NCBI RefSeq assembly: GCF_029894125.1
Contig: NZ_JARXYZ010000006.1
Coordinates: 62,001 to 126,000 of the forward strand
Source of the DNA: Kitasatospora sp. MAA19
GTDB taxonomy: Bacteria > Actinomycetota > Actinomycetes > Streptomycetales > Streptomycetaceae
Direction: 5' to 3'
Length of the DNA: 64,000 bases
Within the stretch, counting starts at the first letter, position 1. Each line of letters starts with the position of its first letter. The notes beneath the pieces were generated by a model. The model saw only the letters and a list, made by a program, of their open reading frames with translations. It was not told where the DNA came from and did no database searches. Below, one piece after another: positions 9,018 to 16,938 of the stretch. The position numbers and the translations under genes were made by a program.

Positions 9018-9112
9018 GCCCGCTCGCGGGGCGCGGCGTCGGGGCGCGGCGTCGGGGCACGGCGTCGGGGCGGCGGGAGCCGGGCGTCCGTAGCGGGCCC
9101 GGAGGACCCGCG

Positions 9113-9382
9113 TCACCGGTCCCCGGTTGCCGTCCGCCTCGCGCCGGCCCTGCCCACCAGCCAGCCGCCGAGCACGGTCAGGAGGACTGCCGCCAGCGCG
9201 TACACCGGCAGCCAGAGCGTCGTCGCGGACGCCAGGCAGGTGTTGACGGCGGGTCGGCTCTGGTCGCTCTGTGCGTAGGCCGGCGCGGTGCCGTCCTGGC
9301 CGGCCAGGTCACCCAGGGTGGCTTGCGCGCTGAGAGCCGCGTAGGCGCCCAGGTGCGCGCACGCGCGGCGGGTGCCCGGCAT
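9113..9382 (-). CDS. Putative small membrane protein
   Basis: An 89-residue frame with one strong C-terminal membrane segment (LWLPVYALAAVLLTVLGGWLVG) followed by Arg-rich residues, which would place the C-terminus in the cytoplasm. No clear ribosome-binding site precedes the ATG, so the true start may differ. No family recognised. Confidence 0.4.
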   Translation of the reverse strand: MPGTRRACAHLGAYAALSAQATLGDLAGQDGTAPAYAQSDQSRPAVNTCLASATTLWLPVYALAAVLLTVLGGWLVGRAGARRTATGDR

Positions 9383-9422
9383 CGGGAGGAGCCAGGACCG
9401 GGCTGCCGCGTGAGGGACCGGG

Positions 9423-9623
9423 TCAGGCGGTCTCGCAGAGCCAGGGCGAGCAACCGCCGCCGCCCGAACGGCAGATCCGCCACGACAGGCTCTGCCCCCA
9501 CCTGCCGGAGGAGACGGTCACGTCCCTCCGGCTGCCGTTGCCGTTGTCGTGGACGAGGTCCCCCTGGCCGGCGGTGGTCACGACGCCGACCACGGCGGCA
9601 ACGGCGGTGGCAACCGGAACCAT
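9423..9623 (-). CDS. Possible small secreted cysteine-containing protein
   Basis: A 66-residue frame beginning MVPVATAVAAVVGVVTTAGQ, which resembles a signal peptide though it lacks basic residues before the hydrophobic stretch. The C-terminus has three cysteines (WRICRSGGGGCSPWLC). A longer frame to 9734 is possible but Arg/Pro-rich and unconvincing. Weak ribosome site. Confidence 0.33.
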   Translation of the reverse strand: MVPVATAVAAVVGVVTTAGQGDLVHDNGNGSRRDVTVSSGRWGQSLSWRICRSGGGGCSPWLCETA

Positions 9624-9690
9624 CGGGTTCCGAACGGTCCCGCGGTCTCCGCCCCTGCCCGTGAGGCGCCGGCCGGGGCCGGCCGGGCAC

Positions 9691-9927
9691 TCACGGCAGG
9701 GGTACCGCCTGCAGGCAGGGGTGCGGCAGGACACCGGCGGGCGCCGTCAGGACGGTGGCCACCTCGCCGAATATCTCGACCCGCAGGTCACCGTCCGCGT
9801 TCTCCCAGACGAGGGTTCCACCGGGCCCGACGGCGTCGGTGGCGTGGACCACCACGACGGCCGGCGGCGCGTGTCCGCCGATCGGTCCCGGCAAGGTCAC
9901 CGCGTAGCGGCGATTGAGGCTCCTCAT
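9691..9927 (-). CDS. DUF6296-like small protein
   Basis: A 78-residue protein preceded by a strong GGGAGG site six bases before ATG. The pattern RRYAVTLPGPIGG...VVVVHATDAVGPGG...LRVEI followed by a short Pro-rich tail resembles DUF6296 proteins, which I recall mainly from Kitasatospora and close relatives. Soluble, beta-rich, function unknown. Single gene with a hairpin 60 bases upstream. Confidence 0.65.
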   Translation of the reverse strand: MRSLNRRYAVTLPGPIGGHAPPAVVVVHATDAVGPGGTLVWENADGDLRVEIFGEVATVLTAPAGVLPHPCLQAVPLP

Positions 9928-9988
9928 GACCGGCCTCCCGTTCGTTTCCCGCCCTGTGCCGATTCTCCTCCCGAGCCGGGCCGTCGTA

Positions 9989-10012
9989 CCCGAACGGTGA
10001 GCACCGTTCGGG
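9989..10012. promoter_or_regulatory. Inverted repeat upstream of the DUF6296-like gene
   Basis: CCCGAACGGTG and CACCGTTCGGG are perfect 11-bp arms separated by two bases. It lies 62 bases before the 9927 start and downstream of the STAS gene stop, so it could be an operator for the small gene or a terminator for the sigma/STAS operon. Nothing else is evident in the 250-base gap. Confidence 0.45.
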
Positions 10013-10179
10013 CCCCGATCAGGCCATGACGGCGATCGTGCCGACCGGTATGGCCGACGCGGCCATGGCCGGACCGGGGCTTTCCCGGCCGGCCGCTCGG
10101 GTGTGGCGGGACCCGGGGAAGCATCGACGGATTCGGGCTCCCGTGACCACCCTCGGTCACTCCCTGTGCTGCGTGGAGT

Positions 10180-10572
10180 TCACTCCCGACCGGTTGGTCG
10201 ACCAGGCCCGGACGGCGGGGCGTCCCGGACCGGGAGGACGTCGGTGGCGCCGGTCAGTTCGAGCATCCGCAGCACCGGCGGCCGGGGTCGGGCCAGTTCG
10301 ATCCGGCTGCCCCGGGCCGCCGCGCGGTCCTGGGCCCGGAACATCGCGTCGAGCCCGGTGGAGTCGCAGAACTCCAGCCCGGCGCAGTCGATCACGACGA
10401 CGGCGGCGGGCGCGGCCAGGGCGGCGTCGAGGGCCGCCCACAGGGCGTCGACCGAGTCGAGGTCGAGTTCCCCGTACAGGGCGAGGACGGTGCCCCGGGC
10501 CCACGGCCGGGCCTGCACGGTGAGCCCGACCGGCCCGGGGGCGGGGTCCGTGGCGGGCGGTCGGCGGGTCAT
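10180..10572 (-). CDS. STAS-domain anti-sigma factor antagonist
   Basis: A 130-residue STAS protein. The core runs from about residue 18 to 115; CDSTGLDAMF carries the serine that partner-switching kinases phosphorylate in SpoIIAA/RsbV proteins. When unphosphorylated it would bind an anti-sigma kinase and free a SigB-type sigma factor. It lies 74 bases downstream of such a sigma gene on the same strand. No anti-sigma kinase is present here, so its partner must be encoded elsewhere. Confidence 0.88.
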   Translation of the reverse strand: MTRRPPATDPAPGPVGLTVQARPWARGTVLALYGELDLDSVDALWAALDAALAAPAAVVVIDCAGLEFCDSTGLDAMFRAQDRAAARGSRIELARPRPPVLRMLELTGATDVLPVRDAPPSGPGRPTGRE

Positions 10573-10646
10573 GGTCTCGGTTCCCTTCGTCTCGGTTCCC
10601 TTCGTCCCGGCCCCGGCCGGCGGGTCGCGCCGAGCAGGCGGGGACG

Positions 10647-11552
10647 TCAGTCCGGGTCCTGCGGGTCGTCCGCCCAGCCCGGGGCGTCGCGGTCCTCCAG
10701 TTGCTCGCGCAACCGGGTCAGGGTGGCGGTGAGCAGCCGGGAGACGTGCATCTGGGAGACGCCGATGCGTTCGGCGATCTCGGACTGGGTCCAGCCGTCC
10801 CAGAAGCGGAGCTTGAGGACGGCCTGCTCGCGGCGCGGCAGCCGGGCGAGCAGGGGGCGTACGGCGGTGCGGAAGTCGGCGAGTTCGATGCCGGGGTCGC
10901 AGGAGCCGAGTCGGTCGAGCATGGCGCTGCCGGTCTCGTCGGCGTCCTGGTCGCGCAGCGCGTCCAGGGAGTTGGGGCGGCAGGCGCGGGCGGCGGCCAG
11001 TCCCTCGGTGGTCTGCTCGACGGTGAGGTGGAGGTCCTCGGCGATCTCCTCGGGGTGCGGGAGGCGGCCGAGTTCCTGCTCCAGCCGGTCGGAGTCGCGG
11101 ACGACGGCCAGGTACAGCTCCTGCATGCTGCGCGGGACCCGGACCGGCCAGGAGGTGTCGCGGAAGAAGCGCTTGATCTCGCCGGCGATGGTGGGGATGG
11201 CGTAGGTGACGAACTCGGTGCCGCGGTACGGGTCGTAGCCGTCGACGGCCTTGATCAGGCCGATCGTGCCGACCTGGAGGATGTCGTCCATGTCCTCGGC
11301 GCGGTGCCGGAAGCGGGCCGCGATGAAGCGGACCAGCGGCATGTTGAGCTCGATGATCGTGCCGCGCACGTAGCTGTAGGCGCGGGTCTCGCGGGCGAGG
11401 CCGGCCAGGCGCTCGAACAGCGCGTCGCTGAGTTCGCGCGCCTCGAACTTGCCCATCGACCGCAGCTCGGCCTCGGTGGGGCGCGGGGGCAGGTCGGGCG
11501 GGATGCCGGACCGCGCGACGGCACGGTGAACGGTTTCCGGTGAGGTGGACAC
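10647..11552 (-). CDS. SigB/SigF-type RNA polymerase sigma factor
   Basis: A 301-residue alternative sigma factor of the SigB/F/G group. Region 2 (DILQVGTIGLIKAVDGYD and the EFVTYAIPTIAGEIKRFFRD segment typical of the group), region 3 (RLPHPEEIAEDLHLT) and region 4 (QSEIAERIGVSQMHVSRLL) are all present. The GTG at 11552 is chosen because CAGGAG lies about ten bases upstream; the frame continues further but without a better start. Expected to direct a general-stress or developmental regulon and to be held by an anti-sigma factor. A SigB-like promoter match on the same strand suggests autoregulation. Confidence 0.93.
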   Translation of the reverse strand: MSTSPETVHRAVARSGIPPDLPPRPTEAELRSMGKFEARELSDALFERLAGLARETRAYSYVRGTIIELNMPLVRFIAARFRHRAEDMDDILQVGTIGLIKAVDGYDPYRGTEFVTYAIPTIAGEIKRFFRDTSWPVRVPRSMQELYLAVVRDSDRLEQELGRLPHPEEIAEDLHLTVEQTTEGLAAARACRPNSLDALRDQDADETGSAMLDRLGSCDPGIELADFRTAVRPLLARLPRREQAVLKLRFWDGWTQSEIAERIGVSQMHVSRLLTATLTRLREQLEDRDAPGWADDPQDPD

Positions 11553-11731
11553 GGTTGCTGTCTCCTGGGCATCGGGCGAACGCCCGGCGGCGCCGACGGC
11601 TCGTGCTCGCGCGTCGCGGGCTTCCTTCCCGCGGGACCCGGGCCCGGCTGCTCGGAGCGGTGGTCCCGGTGGCACCCGGCGGGGTGCGGGAGCGGCCGAC
11701 TGGCCTCCGGCGGCCGCTGCACGGTCTTTTT

Positions 11732-11756
11732 TTACCCGACATACGACATTGAATTC
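11732..11756 (-). promoter_or_regulatory. Candidate SigB-type promoter of the sigma gene
   Basis: On the minus strand GAAT-N15-GGGTAA fits the loose Streptomyces SigB-type consensus GNNT-N14-16-GGGTA. It would give a ~170-base leader to the sigma factor start. The -35 is weak, so this is tentative. Confidence 0.4.
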
Positions 11757-11768
11757 ATGTTTTGGTCG

Positions 11769-11792
11769 GTTTGTCGCTGTTTCTCCGGGTAC
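11769..11792 (+). promoter_or_regulatory. SigB-type promoter, distal promoter of the CMD-ECF41 operon
   Basis: GTTT-N14-GGGTAC matches the SigB-type consensus exactly and points toward the gene at 11929. It sits in the AT-richer part of the gap between the SigB-type sigma gene and the decarboxylase-like gene, so the local sigma factor is the obvious candidate to use it. Confidence 0.6.
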
Positions 11793-11849
11793 GCGCGCTC
11801 GCGCAACGACGGCCGCACCGAGAGTGGCGGCCGAGCACCAGGCCGGCGC

Positions 11850-11876
11850 TGTCACACGCGAGGGCCCTGCGGTGTC
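11850..11876 (+). promoter_or_regulatory. ECF41-type promoter, proximal promoter of the CMD-ECF41 operon
   Basis: TGTCACA-N16-TGTC differs by one base from the published ECF41 consensus TGTCACA-N16-CGTC. It lies 53 bases before the ATG at 11929, directly upstream of a COE-type gene followed by an ECF41-like sigma gene, which is where ECF41 promoters are described. This supports autoregulation by the sigma factor at 12504. Confidence 0.65.
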
Positions 11877-11928
11877 TTCATGTCGAACACGCACACACAC
11901 CACACCCACGCACGAGGAGAACACCATC

Positions 11929-12507
11929 ATGGCGCCACGCGTTCCGAAGGCGGAGCTTCCCGTCGAGCTCAGCGAGAACCTGGTCAAGCAGCTCGGCGAA
12001 GTGCCCGAGCCCATCGAGGTGGTGTGGCACAGCCCCAAGGTCGCCACGTCCAATCTGGAGTTCTCGGCCAAGCTGGGCGAGTGGGACGCGGCCGACGCGG
12101 GCCTCAAGTCGTTCGCGCACATGGCCGTCGCGGCGCAGGTCGGCTGCAGCTGGTGCCTGGACGTCGGCTACTTCCAGGCCCAGCACCAGGACCTGGACCT
12201 CACCAAGGCGAGCCAGGTGCCGCGCTGGCGGGAGTCGGAGGTGTTCACCCCGCTGGAGCGGGACGTCCTGGAGTACGCCGAGGCCATGACGAACACCCCG
12301 CCGACCGTCACCGACGAGCTGTACGCGGGCCTGCTCGGACGGCTCGGCCCGGCGGCGATGGTCGAACTCACCGCGTACATCGCCTTCGTCAACATGGCGA
12401 CCAGGAACAACGCCGCGAACGGGGTCACCTCGCAGGGCTTCTCCGATGCCTGCGAGATTCCGTTGGCCACGCGTCCCGAGCCGTCCGGCGCGGCGCCCGC
12501 GGCATGA
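11929..12507 (+). CDS. Carboxymuconolactone decarboxylase (AhpD-like) protein
   Basis: A 192-residue all-helical protein of the CMD/AhpD superfamily. GCSWCLDVGYF holds the CxxC redox motif with the helical context of AhpD-like peroxidases. GAGGAGA precedes the ATG by ten bases. In ECF41 loci the first gene encodes a carboxymuconolactone decarboxylase, oxidoreductase or epimerase, and this fits. Its stop overlaps the sigma factor start (ATGA), so both proteins are coupled in translation. Likely cytoplasmic role in peroxide or electrophile handling. Confidence 0.9.
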   Translation: MAPRVPKAELPVELSENLVKQLGEVPEPIEVVWHSPKVATSNLEFSAKLGEWDAADAGLKSFAHMAVAAQVGCSWCLDVGYFQAQHQDLDLTKASQVPRWRESEVFTPLERDVLEYAEAMTNTPPTVTDELYAGLLGRLGPAAMVELTAYIAFVNMATRNNAANGVTSQGFSDACEIPLATRPEPSGAAPAA

Positions 12508-13355
12508 CCCGGGACCCGTTCGTCGCCCACCGCAGCCTGCTGTTCACGGTCGCCTACGAGATGCTCGGGTCGGCCGCCGACGCGGAGGACGTGCTGCAGG
12601 AGTCCTGGCTGCGGTGGGCCGACGTCGACCGGGCGCCGGTGCGCGACCCGCGGGCGTACCTCGTGCGGACCGTCACCCGGCAGGCGCTCAACCGGCTGCG
12701 GACGCTCTCGCGCAGCCGCGAGGAGTACGTCGGCGAGTGGCTGCCGGAGCCGCTGCTGACCAGCCCCGACGTCGCCGAGGACGTCGAGCTCGCGGAGAGC
12801 GTCTCGATCGCGATGCTGACCGTGCTGGAGACGCTCGGACCGGTGGAGCGGGCGGTCTTCGTGCTCCGCGAGGTCTTCGAGGTGCCGTACGAGGAGATCG
12901 CGGAGGCCGTCGGGAAGTCCCCGGCCGCGGTGCGCCAGATCGCCCGGCGGGCCCGTGGGCACGTGGCGGCCCGGCGGCCCCGGATACCGGTGAGCCGGTC
13001 GGAGCAGAGGGCCGTGGTGGAGCGGTTCCTGGCCGCGCTGCGCACCGGGCGGGTGCAGGAGCTGATGGAGGTCATGGCCCCGGACGTGGTCTTCATCGCC
13101 GACGGTGGCGGGCTCGCGGCCGCCGCCCGCGCTCCGATCCACGGGGCCGAGCTCGTGGCGGCGCTGCTCGCGCGCCCGGACCGGGTGGTGTCGACCGTGT
13201 GGCTCAACGGCGAGCCCGCTGGCCGGGTCGAGCTCGACGGCCGCCTGGCCACGGTCAGCCTCGTCGTGGAGAACGGGCGGGTCACCCGGATCCACGCGGT
13301 GGCGAACCCGCGGAAGCTGACGCGACTGGACGCGCCGGCCGAGCTCACCCGGTAG
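12504..13355 (+). CDS. ECF41-family sigma factor with SnoaL-like C-terminal domain
   Basis: A 283-residue sigma factor. Region 2 (DAEDVLQESWLRW) and region 4 (VPYEEIAEAVGKSPAAVRQIARRAR) fill residues 1-165; the remaining ~115 residues (VVERFLAALRTGRVQELMEVMAPDV onward) form a SnoaL/NTF2-like domain. This long C-terminal extension, the SigJ-like layout and the upstream CMD gene define the ECF41 group, in which the extension replaces a separate anti-sigma factor and modulates activity. ATG overlaps the CMD stop. A strong hairpin follows at 13367. Confidence 0.92.
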   Translation: MTRDPFVAHRSLLFTVAYEMLGSAADAEDVLQESWLRWADVDRAPVRDPRAYLVRTVTRQALNRLRTLSRSREEYVGEWLPEPLLTSPDVAEDVELAESVSIAMLTVLETLGPVERAVFVLREVFEVPYEEIAEAVGKSPAAVRQIARRARGHVAARRPRIPVSRSEQRAVVERFLAALRTGRVQELMEVMAPDVVFIADGGGLAAAARAPIHGAELVAALLARPDRVVSTVWLNGEPAGRVELDGRLATVSLVVENGRVTRIHAVANPRKLTRLDAPAELTR

Positions 13356-13366
13356 ACCCGCCGTCA

Positions 13367-13403
13367 CCGAAGAATTCCTGACGATGCGTCAGGAATCCTT
13401 CGG
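13367..13403. terminator. Strong hairpin after the ECF41 operon
   Basis: Two 17-base arms separated by ATG pair at 16 of 17 positions, beginning 12 bases after the sigma factor stop. The arms contain AATTCCTGACG / CGTCAGGAAT. No T-tract; consistent with a bidirectional actinobacterial terminator. Confidence 0.8.
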
Positions 13404-13752
13404 CGGTGCCCGGATCGCCACGGCGCGACCACCCGATCCGGTGAGTCCCGGCGAATCTTCCGCCGCGTCCAGGCCCAGGAGGTAGCCGAGGAGCCGGCGG
13501 CGATCGCGGGGGCCGCGTTCCCGGCGTCGCTCTCCGGCGAGGAGGCGCCGCTGGTCGGTACCGGGCGGCGGGCCCCGACCGGTGCGCAGCGAGTCAGGCC
13601 GGGTGGGCCGGGTGCGCGGCTTCCGCCGGTCCCGGGCCGACCGGGCCCCCGGAAGCCGTCCCGGACTTTTGTCGGGGCCCTGTCTAGTTCGTTCGCGTCC
13701 TGGTGTGGTGGGATGTGCCGGCACGGGTTGATGACGCCGACGGGGGTGCGCG
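13404..13752. other. No convincing gene (349 bases)
   Basis: This stretch is open in several frames because of its GC content, but none has a plausible start or domain. One + frame from about 13449 reads RIFRRVQAQEVAEEPAA and might be a fragment of a deleted gene; it cannot be assigned. A promoter for the gene starting near 13753 presumably lies at its right end. Confidence 0.5.
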
Positions 13753-14430
13753 TTGAGGAGTGGACGGCTGCTCGGACTGGATGGGGATGCGGCGCAGCTT
13801 GCTGCCGCGGGTCTGGTTCGTCTGGGTACGGACGAGTGGTTGGGCGGGGTGGCAGGGGCGCCGGCGTGGCTGGGGCGGATGCGGGCGGCGTCGTTCGCGG
13901 ACGCGTGGCTGGCGTTCGGCGAGTCGTCGGCGCCGGGGCTGCGGGTGCCGGCGGGGGCGGTGCTGCGGGCGCTGGTGTTCCGGGCGGCGGAGCTGGTCCT
14001 ACGGGCGCGGGCGGGGGACGGTCCGGCGGTGCTGGAGTGGCTGGGCGGGCGGTCGGCGGAGGCGCGGGAGCAGGCGGGCCGGGAGGGTGTGACGCACCCG
14101 GCCGAACCCGCGGCGCTCGCCCTGGTCTGGCACGGCGTCCAGGCGGTCAGCGCGGACGGCGGGCGGGCTTCGGCGGCGGATCGGGAGTGCCACGGCCGGC
14201 GCATCGACGAGCGGGGTGAGGCGTACGTCCGGGAGCGGCACCGCCGCCAGGACACCCTCGCGCTGATGCTGTCCTGCGCCCGGATCGCCGCCGCCGCGCT
14301 GGTGGAGCTGAGCGAGGACGACCCGGCCCGGGTCAGCGGGTGGCTGGCGCAGGACGCGGCCCGGTACATGGACTGCGGCGCCCCGGTGCCGCTGTGGGTC
14401 CCGGGGCGCCCCGGGCAGCCGGCCGGGTGA
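13753..14430 (+). CDS. Uncharacterised 225-residue helical protein
   Basis: A soluble, alanine/arginine-rich, mainly helical protein. The C-terminal region (QDTLALMLSCARIAAAALVELSEDD, then WLAQDAARYMD) has regular amphipathic spacing and clear coding bias. The start is uncertain: the first available codon is a TTG with a poor ribosome site, and a later GTG near VRLGTDEW is an alternative. No family recognised and no partner gene; downstream lies the kinase remnant on the other strand. Confidence 0.65.
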   Translation: MRSGRLLGLDGDAAQLAAAGLVRLGTDEWLGGVAGAPAWLGRMRAASFADAWLAFGESSAPGLRVPAGAVLRALVFRAAELVLRARAGDGPAVLEWLGGRSAEAREQAGREGVTHPAEPAALALVWHGVQAVSADGGRASAADRECHGRRIDERGEAYVRERHRRQDTLALMLSCARIAAAALVELSEDDPARVSGWLAQDAARYMDCGAPVPLWVPGRPGQPAG

Positions 14431-14448
14431 GGGGGCGGCCCGGCAGGC

Positions 14449-14496
14449 GGCTCAGGGTCCGGCTCAGCGGCCGGCTCAGGGTCCGGCTCAGCGGCC
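14449..14496. repeat. Tandem 24-bp repeat, two copies
   Basis: A 24-bp unit made of two related 12-mers (GGCTCAGGGTCC and GGCTCAGCGGCC) is present twice without interruption. The second copy covers the stop codon of the kinase remnant; every 12-mer carries a TCA, that is a minus-strand TGA. Confidence 0.85.
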
Positions 14497-14668
14497 GGGC
14501 AGGCTGAGGGTGGCGCGCAGGCCGCCGGCGGGGCCGGGGGTGAGGCGCAGTTCGCCGTGGTGGGTGTCGGTGATGGCGGCGACGATGGCCAGGCCGAGGC
14601 CGTGGCCGCGGCGGGCGGGGTCGGTCTGGGCGGTGCGGCCGCGGCCCCGGAGGAAGGGTTCGGCGGCT
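14488..14668 (-). pseudogene. Histidine kinase, C-terminal ATPase remnant
   Basis: On the minus strand the last ~60 codons of a sensor histidine kinase survive: an AEPFLRGRGR segment, the G2-box GHGLGLAIV, then HHGELRLTPGPAGGLRATLSL and a stop. The dimerisation/H-box, N- and F-boxes and sensor are gone. The frame is lost exactly where the phosphatase remnant begins on the opposite strand (about 14667), so both were cut by the same deletion. Confidence 0.85.
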
Positions 14669-15092
14669 GACCATCGACCCCGGCTGGAGCCGCTCCCTGC
14701 GGGCCGAAGTCCAGGGCCCCGGCGGGCCGTTGGCCGTGTACGTCGTCCACCTCGCCTCCGTCCGGCTCACCGTCAGCGGCTTCGCCACCGGCCACCGCAA
14801 CCGCAACCTCGCCGCGCTCGGCCAGGCGCTGGACGAGGAGCCCCTGCGCAGGGTGCTGCTCCTGGGCGACCTCAACACCGCCGCCGGGGACCGCGAACTC
14901 GGCCCGCTCACCAGCCGGCTGAGCTCCGCGCAGGACACCGCCGGCGACGGCTTCGGGTTCACCTGGCCGTCGGCCTTCCCGCTGGCCCGGATCGACCACG
15001 TCATGACCCGGGACCTCCCCGCCACCGCCGCGTGGACCCTGCCCGCCACCGCCAGCGACCACCGCCCCGCCGCCGCGCGGATCACGGCGTAG
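14667..15092 (+). pseudogene. Endonuclease/exonuclease/phosphatase family, C-terminal remnant
   Basis: About 141 codons remain of an EEP-fold protein, from LTIDPGWSRSLRAE through VVHLAS, LLLGDLNTAAGD (the conserved GDLN metal/phosphate motif) to ARIDHVM and ASDHRPAAARI (catalytic SDH). The membrane-spanning or N-terminal half expected for VanJ-like relatives is absent. A TTG at 14730 could start a truncated product but lacks a ribosome site. It ends 23 bases before the convergent stop at 15116. Confidence 0.8.
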
Positions 15093-15115
15093 GGCGAGCA
15101 GGCGGCGGGCCGGTG

Positions 15116-16078
15116 TCAGGCGAGGAGGTCGGACTGGAGGGTGACCACCTGGCGGAAAGCGGCGGCCGGGACGCCGTCGGGGTTGGTCATGGTGATGACG
15201 GCGACGAGGTCGGAGGCGCCGAGGTAGGCGATGCGGGCGGTCGGGGTGCCCTTGGCGCCCGTCGCCGAGCTCTCCTGGGCGTCCAGATGGACGCCCTCGA
15301 CGGTGTCCCAGACACCGTGGGAGGTGGTCTTCGCGCCGGGCAGGGCCTTGGAGCGGGCGTCGGAGCGCAGGGCGGAGAAGACGTCCCAGGACTCGAAGGA
15401 GGCGCCGAAGCGGAGCAGCCGGATCTGGGTGCGGGTGCCGTCGGAGGCCGTCCACTCCCGGACGGTGGCCGCACGGCAGGCGTCCCGCAGGAGCAGCTCG
15501 CGCAGCTTGGCCGGGTCCTGCTGCTCGGCGAGGATCGCGTCGCAGGTGACCCATTCGGCCGGGGCCTGGCCGGAGGGGGCCGTGGACGGGCTCGCGCTCG
15601 CGGACGGGGAGGCGGTCGGGCTCGGGGCCGGGGTCGCACTCGCCGACGGGGAGGCGGTGGCTGCGGCTGTGGGGATCGGGTAGAGCGCCGGGGTGAGGGT
15701 GCCGCTGGCTTCCTTGGGGGCGGGCAGCAGCAGGTACCGCAGGTCCGCGGTGTGCAGGACGTTCCTGCCCGTCCGGTCCGGCGCGCTGCTGCCGGAGGGC
15801 AGCGGCGGCAGCGTCAGCGGCGGGAAGGTGTAGCGGCCGTCGCCCGGGGTGGCCAGGCCGGGGAGGTCGGTGCGCTCGGGGGCGGTGACGGCCAGCGCGG
15901 CGCCGGTGCCCGCGAGGGCGAACACCAGGGTGGCGGTGGCCCAGCGCGCCGCCGCCCCGCGCCTCGCCCGGCGCCGGGCGAGGCGGGCCTCGTGCTCCTC
16001 AGGGGTCTCCGCGGGGGTCTCCGCGGAAACCTCGGCGAAGGGGTCCGCAGGGGCGTGCGGGGTGGCGTGGTCGGTCAT
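15116..16078 (-). CDS. Single-pass surface protein, paralogue 4 of 4
   Basis: A 320-residue membrane-anchored protein: ~45 charged cytoplasmic residues, one transmembrane helix (WATATLVFALAGTGAALAV), a Ser/Pro/Ala linker (PSASATPAPSPTASPSASAS) placed inside the exported domain, and a globular C-terminus. LRYLLLPAPKEA and TQIRLLRFGASFESWDVF align with matching segments in its neighbours. The start ATG overlaps the stop of paralogue 3. Likely an extracytoplasmic binding domain; no enzymatic motif seen. The ~80-residue insertion between the LLLP motif and the rest sets it apart. Confidence 0.85.
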   Translation of the reverse strand: MTDHATPHAPADPFAEVSAETPAETPEEHEARLARRRARRGAAARWATATLVFALAGTGAALAVTAPERTDLPGLATPGDGRYTFPPLTLPPLPSGSSAPDRTGRNVLHTADLRYLLLPAPKEASGTLTPALYPIPTAAATASPSASATPAPSPTASPSASASPSTAPSGQAPAEWVTCDAILAEQQDPAKLRELLLRDACRAATVREWTASDGTRTQIRLLRFGASFESWDVFSALRSDARSKALPGAKTTSHGVWDTVEGVHLDAQESSATGAKGTPTARIAYLGASDLVAVITMTNPDGVPAAAFRQVVTLQSDLLA

Positions 16079-16938
16079 GCGGACGCTCCGGGGCGTGCGA
16101 GACGGTCGAGCTGCATGGTGAAGAGGGCGACGATCCGGTCCTTGGGCAGCGGCGCCACGCCCTCGACGTTCATGACCACCAGGAGGTCGCCCTCGGCGGC
16201 CGAGCACTCCAGGTAGTCGATCGGCGCGGACGGCGGCGCCGGCATCAGGTAGCAGTGCGCCTCGGGGTGGCCCGGGATCTCCGGGCCGACCCGGAACAGG
16301 CCGGTGTCACCGGTGAAGACCGCGGTGTACTCGTTGAGCTTCTGCACCTCCTGCTGGTTGAACTGGCGCAGCTTCAGACCGACCACCAGGTCGCCCTCGC
16401 CGGTGCGGTACGTCCGCACGCCGGTGGCCTTGACGTGCAGCCCGTCCCAGTAGGAGCGGAGCTTGTCGCGCTTGTCCTTGGGGATCTGCTGGAGCTCGGC
16501 GTCCAGGTCGGCGGACAGCCGCTCGGCGCCGAGCTCGGTGTCGTTGCCGTACCCGCCCTCGTCCGGGCCGAGTTCGTAGCCGGCCGGGACGGGCAGCAAC
16601 AGGTCGCGCAGCGAACCGAAGTGGTTGCCGTTGGACTTGGCGCCGAACGGCGTGGCGGTCGCGGCCGGGGCGGGCGCGGCCGACGGCCCGGCGGCGGTGG
16701 CCGGAGCCGGCTCGTCGTACTGGGTCTTGATGATGCCGATGCCGATGGCCACCCCGGCCAGCGCCGCCGCGGCCGTCGCGGCGCCCGCGCGCAGCAGGCG
16801 GCGGGAGGCGGGGCGCGGCGCGGTGGGCTGGTGCTCGGCGGCCGGCTCACCGGCGGTGGGCGGGACCGGCTCGGGGGCCGGGGTCTCGGTCACGGTGTTG
16901 CCGGTCACGGTGTTGTCGGTCACGGTGTTGTCGGTCAT
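16075..16938 (-). CDS. Single-pass surface protein, paralogue 3 of 4
   Basis: A 287-residue protein with a Thr/Asn/Val-repeat N-terminus (TDNTVTDNTVTGNTVTE), a Pro-rich cytoplasmic segment, one transmembrane helix (AGAATAAAALAGVAIGIGII) and an exported domain containing LRDLLLPVPAGYE, VRTYRTGEGDLVVGLKLRQF and a pair of cysteines late in the domain. ATGA overlaps couple it to paralogues 2 and 4. Same architecture as its neighbours; function unknown. Confidence 0.87.
   Translation of the reverse strand: MTDNTVTDNTVTGNTVTETPAPEPVPPTAGEPAAEHQPTAPRPASRRLLRAGAATAAAALAGVAIGIGIIKTQYDEPAPATAAGPSAAPAPAATATPFGAKSNGNHFGSLRDLLLPVPAGYELGPDEGGYGNDTELGAERLSADLDAELQQIPKDKRDKLRSYWDGLHVKATGVRTYRTGEGDLVVGLKLRQFNQQEVQKLNEYTAVFTGDTGLFRVGPEIPGHPEAHCYLMPAPPSAPIDYLECSAAEGDLLVVMNVEGVAPLPKDRIVALFTMQLDRLARPGASA
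16891..16935. repeat. 15-bp tandem repeat at the 5' end of paralogue 3
   Basis: Three copies of a 15-bp unit (CACGGTGTTG[C/T]CGGT on the + strand) encode the repeated TDNTV/TGNTV N-terminus and run to within three bases of the start codon. Copy number change would stay in frame. Confidence 0.85.

Noticed and set aside
13389..15554. A 721-codon minus-strand frame over the kinase/EEP scar
   Set aside because: No domain in this frame; the kinase tail is in a different minus-strand frame.
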